From positions 1 to 14,561 of the forward strand of contig OMUE01000085.1 of the NCBI GenBank assembly GCA_900314165.1: 14,561 nucleotides of DNA, read 5' to 3'. Positions 6,530 through 13,176 of this stretch are shown here, piece by piece; the first letter of the stretch is position 1; every line of letters starts with the position of its first letter. The notes beneath the pieces were generated by a model. That model was not told where the DNA came from and did not search any database. It saw only the letters and a list, made by a program, of their open reading frames with translations. A program made the translations under genes and the position numbers. Origin of the DNA: an uncultured Acidaminococcus sp. (lineage in GTDB: Bacteria; Bacillota_C; Negativicutes; Acidaminococcales; Acidaminococcaceae).

Positions 6530-7120
6530 CTGTTCGATGTATTCCGCTACTGCCTTAGGTACCATATCTGTAATAGGCTGGCCGGCCTGCAAGCGCTGCC
6601 GGATTTCCGTGGAGGAAACGGCCATTTCCGGCGTATCCACCCAGAGGAAATTGTGAAGGCCTGCTTTGTGGAGCATGGCGGTCACTCTGTCCTTGTGAGG
6701 CGCAAAGCCCGGGCGGGCTGCTGCCGCAAAGGTGGCATACTGCATGGCTTCCCGGATGTTGTGCCAACCGGGAAGCTGTTCGGCAGAATCGGCGCCGATG
6801 ATGAAGTACAGGTCGTAAAAGCGATGCCAGCGGCGGTATAGTTTCCGCAAGGTATCGCTGGTATAGGACACGCCGCCCCGCTGGAGCTCCATAGAGGAGA
6901 CCGTAAACAGAGGGTTATCCTGGCAAGCCAACAGGGTCATAGCCATCCGGTCTTCTGCCGGCAAAGAATGCTGGTCCTGTTTGAAGGGAGATACATAGGC
7001 AGGAATGAACAGCACCCGGTCCAGGTGCAGCTGCTCTTGGATATTCCGGGCAATCATCACATGCCCTTTATGGATGGGATCAAAGGTGCCTCCCATAATG
7101 CCCAGCCGCAGCTTGCCCAT
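6509..7120 (-). CDS. nadD: Nicotinate-nucleotide adenylyltransferase NadD
   Basis: 203 residues, usual for NadD; cytosolic enzyme joining nicotinate mononucleotide and ATP to form deamido-NAD in NAD synthesis. Motifs: GIMGGTFDPIHKGHV at the N terminus (the G-x-F-D-P-x-H-x-G-H nucleotidyltransferase signature), FIPAYVSPFK, FIIGADS, and near the C terminus SSTEIRQRL (the S-S-T-x-I-R motif). The ATG at 7120 is chosen over 7141 because GGGGAG lies just upstream and because the predicted transcription start (about 7147) would leave almost no leader for 7141. Own promoter at 7154-7182; terminator overlaps its 3' end. Confidence 0.95.
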   Translation of the reverse strand: MGKLRLGIMGGTFDPIHKGHVMIARNIQEQLHLDRVLFIPAYVSPFKQDQHSLPAEDRMAMTLLACQDNPLFTVSSMELQRGGVSYTSDTLRKLYRRWHRFYDLYFIIGADSAEQLPGWHNIREAMQYATFAAAARPGFAPHKDRVTAMLHKAGLHNFLWVDTPEMAVSSTEIRQRLQAGQPITDMVPKAVAEYIEQRDLYRR

Positions 7121-7153
7121 TCTTTCTCCCCTTTTCCACATGATACTTTGTCA

Positions 7154-7182
7154 ATTATAACAGTTGGACGAGGGGAAAACAA
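7154..7182 (-). promoter_or_regulatory. Promoter of nadD
   Basis: Minus strand TTGTTT (7177-7182), 17-nt spacer, TATAAT (7154-7159). Predicted start near 7147 gives a leader of about 27 nt to the ATG at 7120. A perfect -10 and correct spacing with a partial -35. Confidence 0.75.
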
Positions 7183-7208
7183 GGTGGAGGAGGTGACAAA
7201 TTAGTGGC

Positions 7209-7526
7209 ATAAATTTAGACGTCAGACGTCAGACGTTAGACGTTAGTGGTGGACCGCTGGTCCCACTCTACTACTATCTAGTATAGAAAATTGTAAATAA
7301 CTTTCAGTTTCGAATCCGTAGGGGCGGTACCAGACTTTTGCATGACAAGAAAACAAGGCAAAATGTCGCCTGTGCCGCCCGCTAGCACGGTCTCCACTGG
7401 CGATATTTTCAACCTTTCCATCTATAGTTTGTTGAAAAATCTTGTGGAGCCCCTACGGAATAGGGCAAACAGAAAGGTATTTGCAATTTCTTATACTAGT
7501 CTCTAATGTCTAACGACTAATTTTAT
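7209..7526. repeat. Repeat element E (about 320-bp palindromic element, heptamer-bounded)
   Basis: This fills most of the gap between nadD and the PHP gene. Left: ATAAATTTAG (7209-7218), four type 2 units (7218-7245; GACGTCA twice, GACGTTA twice), hairpin GGACC-GCT-GGTCC (7251-7263). An inner 28-nt repeat at 7278-7305 is inverted at 7472-7499 with 24 of 28 matches. CCGTAGGGGC (7316-7325) is inverted at 7449-7458. The core contains further inverted pairs (AAAATGTCGCC near 7361 with GGCGATATTTT near 7399; TTTCAAC with GTTGAAA near 7408-7437). Right: degenerate type 2 units (7496-7520) and CTAATTTTAT (7517-7526), which overlaps the TAA stop of the PHP gene. Closely related to element A. Confidence 0.82.
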
Positions 7527-8296
7527 TCACACAAGCATCTCTTTCTTTCCTTATAATACACCACCTGCAGGCCACATTCGTCGGCCAGTTTCTTGGCTTT
7601 GGCGAAGTCGCGGCCTACGTGTTCGGGGTAATGGGCGTCACTGCCCAAGGTGCAGTATTTGCCACCCAGTTCGGCGTACCGTTTGTACAGGGCCTTCAGG
7701 GGCGGAATGACGGTGTCATCTCCCAGACGGCGGGTGTTGATCTCAATGGTCTTATCTTCTGCAATAAGCATTTTGAAGATGGTGTCCCATTCTTCAGGGT
7801 TCTCTTCGTAGTACAGGTTGGGGTCTGGATACGGCATGTAACGGCAGATGTAGTCGATATGGCCGTAGGAGTCGAAATCCGGCTTCATGGACAAGCAGCG
7901 GATGGAGTCGTCCAGATACTTCTTCACCGCCTGAGCCTTGGTCAGGCCTTCGTAGGTGGTCGGTTCGTACATGTCCAGGCCTTCGAAGCAGTGCATGGAG
8001 CCTACCACTTCGTCAAAGGGATAGGACTGAGTCACCTTCCGGTCTTCTTCGATGGCTTTGGGCTGCAGGCCCACTTCGATGCCCAGCAGCACCTTGTCAC
8101 TGCGGTAGGGGCTGTCCTTCTTGAAATAGTCGTCGATGTCGAACAGGAACATTTCCGGGTTCGTAGGATAATAGCGATCCCAGTGTTCCGTCAGGATCAC
8201 ACCGATGCCCAGCTTCTCAGCTGCTTCGATCTCCGTCTTGATGGTCATTTCCGCATCGCAGGAATAATCTGCGTGGGTATGGGTATCGTACAGCAT
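7523..8296 (-). CDS. PHP-domain phosphoesterase, histidinol-phosphatase (HisJ)-like
   Basis: 257 residues forming a PHP TIM-barrel-like domain. Metal-ligand motifs appear in order: DTHTHADYSCDAEM (H-x-H and later D), ILTEHWD, LLGIEVGL, VVGSMHCFEG, YGHIDYICRYM, IEINTRR and TLGSDAHYPEHVG. This is the full set of the HisJ branch, which dephosphorylates L-histidinol phosphate; no other his gene is near, so another phosphomonoester or polyphosphate substrate is possible and no symbol is assigned. The start at 8296 has AAGGAGG 8 nt upstream. It follows ychF by 13 nt and is probably cotranscribed. Its TAA stop falls in the outer inverted end of element E. Confidence 0.85.
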   Translation of the reverse strand: MLYDTHTHADYSCDAEMTIKTEIEAAEKLGIGVILTEHWDRYYPTNPEMFLFDIDDYFKKDSPYRSDKVLLGIEVGLQPKAIEEDRKVTQSYPFDEVVGSMHCFEGLDMYEPTTYEGLTKAQAVKKYLDDSIRCLSMKPDFDSYGHIDYICRYMPYPDPNLYYEENPEEWDTIFKMLIAEDKTIEINTRRLGDDTVIPPLKALYKRYAELGGKYCTLGSDAHYPEHVGRDFAKAKKLADECGLQVVYYKERKRCLCE

Positions 8297-8309
8297 TGGC
8301 TCAGCCTCC

Positions 8310-9419
8310 TTACACGTTGAAGCGGAATTCTACAACGTCCCCGTCCTGCATAATGTAGTCCTTGCCTTCCAGGCGCACCAGGCCTTTTTCCTTGGCAGCC
8401 TGCTTGGAGCCGCATTTCACCAGGTCATCGTAGGACACGATTTCCGCACGGATAAAGCCTTTTTCAAAGTCGGAGTGGATCTTGCCGGCAGCCTGGGGAG
8501 CCGTAGAACCGGCTACGATGGTCCAGGCCCGGGATTCCAGTTCCCCGGCGGTCAGGAAGGTCTGCAGGCCCAGCAGTTTGAAGCCTGCTTTGATGAGGCG
8601 GTCCAGGCCGGCTTCCGTCAGGCCTTCCATTTCCAGATATTCTTTCGCTTCGTCGGCAGGCAGCTCAGCGATTTCTTCTTCTACCTTAGCAGAGATGGTG
8701 ATGACCTGAGCCCCTTCCTTGGCAGCATAGGCTTCCAGGGCCTGGACGTACTTGTTGCCGGAAGCATCGGCGGCTTCTTCTTCGGCTACATTGGCTACGT
8801 ACAGGATGGGCTTGGCGGTCAGCAGGTCCAGCTCTTTGATCATGTCTTTTTCATCGTCCGTCAGATCCAGGGCGCGGACAGGTACCCCTTCCCCTAATTG
8901 GTCGGAAATCTTCTGCAGCACAGAGACTTTTTCCATGGCCTTCTTATCCCCGGCTTTGGTCAGCTTCTGGGTCTTCACCAGCTGCTTGTCCAGGGATTCC
9001 AGGTCGGCCAGACACAGTTCCGTGTTGATGATTTCCACGTCCCGGACAGGGTCGATGGAACCTTCCACGTGGGTGATGTTGCCGTCTTCAAAGCAGCGGA
9101 CCACTTCGGCGATAGCGTCGGTCTGACGGATATGGCTCAGGAATTTGTTGCCCAGGCCCTCGCCTTTGGAGGCACCCTTTACCAGGCCGGCAATGTCCAC
9201 GAAGCGCATGCCTGCTGGGACGATGCGGCGGGAATGGAACATGTCGCTCAGCACCTGCAGCCGGGCATCCGGCACGTCCACAACCCCTACGTTAGGCTCT
9301 ATAGTACAGAAAGGATAGTTGGCTGCTTCCGCCCCTGCTTTCGTAATGGCGTTGAACAGGGTGCTTTTGCCTACGTTAGGCAGACCTACGATCCCCATTT
9401 CCAAATTTGTAGAACTCAT
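8310..9419 (-). CDS. ychF: Ribosome-binding ATPase YchF (OLA1 family)
   Basis: 369 residues, close to the usual 363-370. TRAFAC-class P-loop protein of the Obg family that prefers ATP. Motifs: [15 protein letters not shown] (P loop), [26 protein letters not shown] (switch II), and ANVAEEE in place of the GTP-specific N-K-x-D, as expected for YchF. A coiled-coil insertion lies around residues 130-175 and a TGS domain at the C terminus ([33 protein letters not shown]). The start has AAGGAGA upstream. A small hairpin, ACCGG/CCGGT (around 9443-9457), lies in the leader. It heads an operon with the PHP gene. Confidence 0.96.
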   Translation of the reverse strand: MSSTNLEMGIVGLPNVGKSTLFNAITKAGAEAANYPFCTIEPNVGVVDVPDARLQVLSDMFHSRRIVPAGMRFVDIAGLVKGASKGEGLGNKFLSHIRQTDAIAEVVRCFEDGNITHVEGSIDPVRDVEIINTELCLADLESLDKQLVKTQKLTKAGDKKAMEKVSVLQKISDQLGEGVPVRALDLTDDEKDMIKELDLLTAKPILYVANVAEEEAADASGNKYVQALEAYAAKEGAQVITISAKVEEEIAELPADEAKEYLEMEGLTEAGLDRLIKAGFKLLGLQTFLTAGELESRAWTIVAGSTAPQAAGKIHSDFEKGFIRAEIVSYDDLVKCGSKQAAKEKGLVRLEGKDYIMQDGDVVEFRFNV

Positions 9420-9477
9420 GTGACAATCTCTCCTTCACGGTTACCGGTATGAATCCGGTTTTCTCTCAAACTAATAT

Positions 9478-9486
9478 ATTATACCA
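9478..9486 (-). promoter_or_regulatory. Extended -10 promoter of ychF
   Basis: Minus strand TGG-TATAAT (9486-9478), an extended -10. The position for a -35 box (about 9501-9506) is the terminal bases of repeat element F and does not resemble TTGACA. Either the extended -10 suffices or the element has replaced the original -35. Confidence 0.6.
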
Positions 9487-9500
9487 TATTTCTCTGTAAA

Positions 9501-9595
9501 TAAGTGAAAAGCGAAAAGTGAAGAGCGAAAAGGAATCTACCGGACAGGATGCACAGCGTGCACCTCTTCGCTCTTTGCTCTTCGCTATTCGCTTA
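9501..9595. repeat. Repeat element F (minimal 95-bp element with 33-nt inverted ends)
   Basis: The left end (9501-9533) and right end (9563-9595) are 33 nt each and match inverted at 27 positions. Both are built from 7-bp type 1 units. The 29-nt core contains one hairpin, TGCAC-AGC-GTGCA (9550-9562), directly before the right array. This is the simplest complete member of the family in the window. The right outer bases contain the TAA stop of mupG (9593-9595, minus strand); the left outer bases adjoin the ychF promoter. Confidence 0.85.
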
Positions 9596-10672
9596 TTCCA
9601 AGTTAATCCTGAATTTCCGTCCTCCCCGCAAAAGCTCCAGCAGGAACAGCTCTTCTTCCGGAATGCGGCCCAGGATGGTGACGCGGGGATCAGAGGGCAG
9701 GGGGGTCAGGGTGATTTCCAGTTCCCCTTTGTAGCGGCCGTAAGCCTTGTTGTCCAAGGTCACGGTGCCGATAGGAAGCGAAGAGCCAAGAGGGAAGAGC
9801 GAAGAGGTGTCCGCAGGACAGGCAGGAATTTCTATATTATTCCATAATTGCCGGCTGTTGGTAGTGCGGAGGACTTCTTCGGACTGGTCGGGGCGGGTTT
9901 CGTAGACGTGGGTGACGAGGATGGCGTGAAGGGGCGTATGCTCTTCTGTTACCAGATCCAGGGTTACCACCTCCGGATTCAGATTAGCCAGGGCCTGTAG
10001 TTCCGCTTCGCTGGGGGCATCATCCCCAATATAGACAGCGTCAGCGCCCAGAAGCAGAACGTGCTGAGCAGCCAGCCCTACAGCTCTGTGGCGGTCTTTT
10101 TCCAGGGTAGGCAAGCCCTCATATAAAGGGCCACGGCAGCCACACTGGCTGGGCACAAAGGCGCCCACTTTCACGCCATAACCGTGCAGCAGGTCATTCT
10201 GCCGCCGGAAATATGCCTCGGATAAGCCTGTATGAGGATGGGGATAGAAATTATGCAAGGCTTCCACCCGGCTAAGCACTACGCCGGCGTCCTCCATAGC
10301 CTGGAGCTGCTGTTCCGTAACGGCGGAGGCGTTCAGTACGAGAATCTTTGTGGGATACCGGGCCTGCAGGTCCGCCATGGCTTCCGGCGTATAGCCGTCG
10401 TCCAGCCGCAGGCAGGTCAGCTGTTCCGGCACAGCCTTGCCGGGCACCAGATCCCCAGTAGTGCGGATGCCCAGGGCCGCAGCCCGTTCTAACAACGGCG
10501 TCACCTGCCGGGAAAACGCCTTTTCATCTGTTTCCGGTATATGGAAGGATAAGAACAAGTCCGTAAAGCCCAAATCAGCAGCTTGCTCCAGCCGGGCCAG
10601 GTTTTCCTCCGGCGTCCGGTCCAGGCCAGGATACAGGGAGATTCCCCGATGCATCCGTTTTTTCATAGTCAT
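9593..10672 (-). CDS. mupG: 6-phospho-N-acetylmuramidase MupG (DUF871 family)
   Basis: 359 residues. An N-terminal TIM-barrel-like domain (about 1-240) has GISLYPGLD, NASAVTEQQL, NFYPHPHTGL, FVPSQCGCRGPLYEGLPTLE and DAVYIGDDAPSEAEL. A C-terminal cyclophilin-like domain has LRTTNSRQ, IGTVTLDNKAYGRYKGELEI and a Gly-Arg-rich end. In Staphylococcus MupG hydrolyses MurNAc-6-phosphate-GlcNAc taken up by a PTS. The context fits: murQ and murP are immediately upstream, with an ATGA overlap to murP. A second ATG at 10666 is also possible. Odd feature: residues about 285-299 (CPADTSSLFPLGSSL) are encoded by a partial copy of the local repeat family (9776-9820), and the stop lies in element F. Confidence 0.88.
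   Translation of the reverse strand: MTMKKRMHRGISLYPGLDRTPEENLARLEQAADLGFTDLFLSFHIPETDEKAFSRQVTPLLERAAALGIRTTGDLVPGKAVPEQLTCLRLDDGYTPEAMADLQARYPTKILVLNASAVTEQQLQAMEDAGVVLSRVEALHNFYPHPHTGLSEAYFRRQNDLLHGYGVKVGAFVPSQCGCRGPLYEGLPTLEKDRHRAVGLAAQHVLLLGADAVYIGDDAPSEAELQALANLNPEVVTLDLVTEEHTPLHAILVTHVYETRPDQSEEVLRTTNSRQLWNNIEIPACPADTSSLFPLGSSLPIGTVTLDNKAYGRYKGELEITLTPLPSDPRVTILGRIPEEELFLLELLRGGRKFRINLE
9776..9820. repeat. Partial repeat (F') inside the mupG coding sequence
   Basis: 9776-9807 read on the minus strand is a type 1 array, CTCTTCG, CTCTTCC, CTCTTGG, CTCTTCG plus CTT, of the same design as 4655-4686, 6462-6493 and 9563-9595. It is preceded on the minus strand by hairpin TGTCC-TGC-GGACA (9820-9808), in the same relative place as in elements B, C, D and F. 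The 45 nt from hairpin to array end equal exactly 15 codons in phase (residues 285-299). The opposite array is missing, so it is a half element. True insertion borders cannot be fixed without a homologue. Confidence 0.8.
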
Positions 10673-12042
10673 GCTTCCTCCTTCGGATCTTCGAAACCCA
10701 GCAGCCAGGCAGCTACAAAGCCTGCCACATAGGCTGCTCCCAGCCCCAGCAGGTACACGGTTACGTTGGTCGTAGCCGGAGCCAGAGGAAGGCCGGAAAT
10801 ACCCAGAGCCCGTGAGCCCACCATACCGGCAGCCTGGATGGCACCGCCTACGGCACCTCCGATACAGGCTGCGATAAAGGGACGGCCCAGGGGCAGTGTC
10901 ACACCGTAGATCAGGGGTTCCCCTACGCCCATAATGCCTACGGGCAGAGCGGAAGCGATGACTCGCTTTACTCTGGGGTTCTTGGTCTTCAGATATACGG
11001 CGGCCGCAGCCCCTACCTGTCCCCCACCGCTCATGGCCAGGATGGGCAGCAGGATTGTGGAACCGTATTGGGAAATGAGCTGGGCGTGAATGGGGGTCAG
11101 GCCCTGATGGACGCCCATCATCACCAGGGGCAGGAACGTGCCTCCCAGCAGAGCGCCTGTGACGGCACCGCCCCGGGCCACAGCTTCCGTGGCTGCATAG
11201 CCGATAGTTTCAGCCACAAAGCCTCCCAAGGGCTGCAGCACGAAAATGGTCAGGATGGCCATAACCGTCATGACCAAAAAGGGCGTAAGAAACAAGTCCA
11301 GAGCCTCGGGCATGTGTTTGCGCAGGCGCTTTTCCAGCAGGGCATCGCTGGCCGCAACCAGCAGCACCGCCGCTACGCCGCCCCGTCCGGGTACCAGTTT
11401 TTCTCCACTCAGTGTCAGGGCTGTCAGGCCGGGATGGCTGACGAGAGCCCCCAGGGCGCCGCCCAGGACGGGGGAACCGCCCAGTTCCTTGGCCGTATTC
11501 CAGCCCACGAACAAGTTCATGCCCCAAAACACTGTGTTGCCGGCAAGTGCCAGGATTTGGAACAGCGTGGTGCCTGCTATATCAGGAGCCAGCCGCCGTA
11601 TCAGGGCCAGAATACCTGTCAGCAGGCCGCAGCCGATGAAACCGGGAATCAGGGGCACAAAGATATTGGCAATCTTCTTCAATAAAAGTTTTGCGGGAGT
11701 AGCATTTTTCTGGCGGATAGCCTCATGGAGAGCTTTGCCATCCCCTACCTGGGCCTTAGGCGGCTGCGTTTCCGGCGCGGGAGCTGGTTCAGGTGTCTGG
11801 TTCAGGAGAGCCTGGAAGCAGTCCGTGACCTGGCCAGCCTTGCCGGGGCCCAGGACGATCTGCAGTTCCGGTCCCTGCTGGTTCACGCCCATGACGCCGG
11901 GCAGCTTTTTCAGAGCCTGCCGGTCCACATGGTCTTCCACCAGCTGCAGCCGCAGACGGGTCATGCAATGGGTACTCTGGCGCACGTTGGAGGCGGGCCC
12001 CACCAGGCCCAGGATCTCTTTGGCCAGCTGTTCATTTGTCAT
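10669..12042 (-). CDS. murP: PTS N-acetylmuramic acid transporter, EIIBC component
   Basis: 457 residues. An N-terminal EIIB domain (about 1-80) has the phosphoryl-accepting Cys26 in STHCMTRLRL and the GVMGV turn. A Pro/Ala/Gln-rich linker (about 82-95) follows, then a long multi-helix EIIC domain (about 115-450) with FVPLIPGFIGCGLL, SHPGLTAL, GVHQGLTPIHAQLI and the sugar-site motif GVGEPLIYGVTLPLGRPF. No EIIA domain is fused, so a separate glucose-type EIIA must serve it. MurP imports MurNAc (or MurNAc-GlcNAc) and phosphorylates it at C6. Specificity is inferred from murQ and mupG on either side. It starts within murQ (11-nt overlap) with GGGAGG 7 nt upstream, and ends ATGA-coupled to mupG. 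Confidence 0.88.
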   Translation of the reverse strand: MTNEQLAKEILGLVGPASNVRQSTHCMTRLRLQLVEDHVDRQALKKLPGVMGVNQQGPELQIVLGPGKAGQVTDCFQALLNQTPEPAPAPETQPPKAQVGDGKALHEAIRQKNATPAKLLLKKIANIFVPLIPGFIGCGLLTGILALIRRLAPDIAGTTLFQILALAGNTVFWGMNLFVGWNTAKELGGSPVLGGALGALVSHPGLTALTLSGEKLVPGRGGVAAVLLVAASDALLEKRLRKHMPEALDLFLTPFLVMTVMAILTIFVLQPLGGFVAETIGYAATEAVARGGAVTGALLGGTFLPLVMMGVHQGLTPIHAQLISQYGSTILLPILAMSGGGQVGAAAAVYLKTKNPRVKRVIASALPVGIMGVGEPLIYGVTLPLGRPFIAACIGGAVGGAIQAAGMVGSRALGISGLPLAPATTNVTVYLLGLGAAYVAGFVAAWLLGFEDPKEEA

Positions 12043-12868
12043 GGGCAGCCTCCCAAGCTTCTACGGCGGCCCGGGCAGAGCCGCTGTGATAGGTCAGGGC
12101 CTTCATGGCTTCCTGTTCGCCCATACCCGTGACTTCCATGACGATGCGCAGGGCCCGTTCCATAAGTTTGGCATTGGAAGCCTTTACGTCGATCATAAGA
12201 TTGCCCCGGACCTTGCCCAGCTTCACCATGGTGCCGGTAGAAATCATATTCAGCACCATCTTCTCCGCGGTACCGGCCTTCATGCGGGTAGAGCCTGTAA
12301 TGACTTCCGGTCCCGGCAGTACGACTAGGCACAGGTCGCAATGGCGTTCTATGGAAGGATCCTGGCTGCAAGCCAGACCCAGGGTGGCGGCGCCGGCTTT
12401 GCGGGCTTCGTCCAGACCTCCGATGACGTAGGGCGTGCGGCCGGAAGCCGTAAGGCCCATGACCACGTCCCGTTCATCCACTTCCATGTCCCGGACGTCC
12501 TTATGGCCTTCTGCTTCGCTGTCCTCGGCCCCTTCCTTAGCCCGGAAGATGGCAGGATAACCGCCGGCAATGAGGCCCTGGACCATGGCAGGATCCGTGC
12601 TGTAGGTTGGCGGGCATTCTACGGCGTCCAGGATGCCCAAGCGGCCCGAGGTGCCGCTGCCCATGTACAGCAGCCGGCCACCGGCCTTCAGGTGGTCCGC
12701 TACGATATCTATGGCTTTCGCAATGTCCGGCAGGATTTTTTCTACGGCAAAGGCCACTTTTTTGTCTTCGTTATTCATCAGGGTGACCATGTCCAAGGTG
12801 GTCATGGTATCGATGCCGGCAGACGCCGGGTTTCGTTTTTCTGTGGAGAGCTTGTCCAGCTCGATCAT
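12032..12868 (-). CDS. murQ: N-acetylmuramic acid 6-phosphate etherase MurQ
   Basis: 278 residues, about 20 fewer than E. coli MurQ at the C terminus. A SIS-fold cytosolic lyase/hydrolase that cleaves the ether bond of MurNAc-6-P to give GlcNAc-6-P and D-lactate. Motifs: LSTEKRNPAS near the N terminus, YMGSGTSGRLGILDAVECPP with the acid/base Glu, AKEGAEDSEAEG with the second key Glu, MGLTASGRTPYV, and EVITGSTRMKAGTAEKMVLN. The start is supported by CGGAGG upstream. First gene of the murQ-murP-mupG operon. The region upstream is repeat element G, whose heptamers begin 27 nt before the ATG; I could not identify a convincing promoter there. Confidence 0.96.
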   Translation of the reverse strand: MIELDKLSTEKRNPASAGIDTMTTLDMVTLMNNEDKKVAFAVEKILPDIAKAIDIVADHLKAGGRLLYMGSGTSGRLGILDAVECPPTYSTDPAMVQGLIAGGYPAIFRAKEGAEDSEAEGHKDVRDMEVDERDVVMGLTASGRTPYVIGGLDEARKAGAATLGLACSQDPSIERHCDLCLVVLPGPEVITGSTRMKAGTAEKMVLNMISTGTMVKLGKVRGNLMIDVKASNAKLMERALRIVMEVTGMGEQEAMKALTYHSGSARAAVEAWEAAHDK

Positions 12869-12895
12869 GATATGTACCTCCGGTTACTTGGATAA

Positions 12896-13143
12896 GATGA
12901 TAGATGTCAGAACCTGTTGTCAGGGGTTAGAACCGTGCTTGTCGGGGAGAAGTGCGTCCGCACGGCCCCACCACCGTTGCATTCGCAACGGTTCCCCTCC
13001 CCTGCGGGGATGACAGGGCTCTGCCCAGCGGGCTGTCGCCCCTGTAGGAACATGTCGCCCCCGTAGGGGGAGAGGGCCATCGTAGATGGCGAGGGGGCTG
13101 GGCAGCGCACCTCTCTTCCCTCTTTTCTCTTCCCTCTTCGCTT
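12896..13143. repeat. Repeat element G between divergent murQ and nagA (two hairpin chains, opposed)
   Basis: Type 2 heptamers GATGATA, GATGTCA (12896-12909) begin the module shared with A and B, here inverted (12894-12943). Then hairpins GTGCG-TC-CGCAC (12952-12963), ACCGTTGC-ATTC-GCAACGGT (12973-12992), CCCC-TGC-GGGG (12999-13009), GGGC-TCT-GCCC (13016-13026). A second chain runs in the opposite direction: CCCCC-GTA-GGGGG (13058-13070), GCCATC-GTA-GATGGC (13076-13090), GCTG-GG-CAGC (13097-13106). It ends in a type 1 array of four units (13113-13140). It occupies nearly all of the 308-bp gap; the rest is the murQ ribosome-binding region and the nagA promoter. Confidence 0.82.
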
Positions 13144-13151
13144 GTTATAAT
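13143..13151 (+). promoter_or_regulatory. Extended -10 promoter of nagA
   Basis: TGT-TATAAT (13143-13151) is an extended -10 with a perfect hexamer, 25 nt before the ATG at 13177. The -35 position (about 13123-13128, TTTTCT) lies inside the heptamer array of element G and is poor. The leader can fold CCGAC (13156-13160) with GTCGG (13170-13174), placing the AAGGAGG ribosome-binding site in the loop. Confidence 0.6.
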
Positions 13152-13176
13152 GAGACCGACACAAGGAGGGTCGGCT

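Noticed and set aside
9501..9595. Classical REP/RAYT-type element
   Set aside because: Hairpins and small size fit loosely, but I see no conserved GTAG-like tetranucleotide beside each hairpin, and heptamer arrays are not a REP feature; no RAYT gene is in the window.
12869..12895. Promoter for murQ
   Set aside because: Several TAT-containing hexamers exist in the heptamers, but none has a -35 partner at 16-18 nt; not supportable as a feature.
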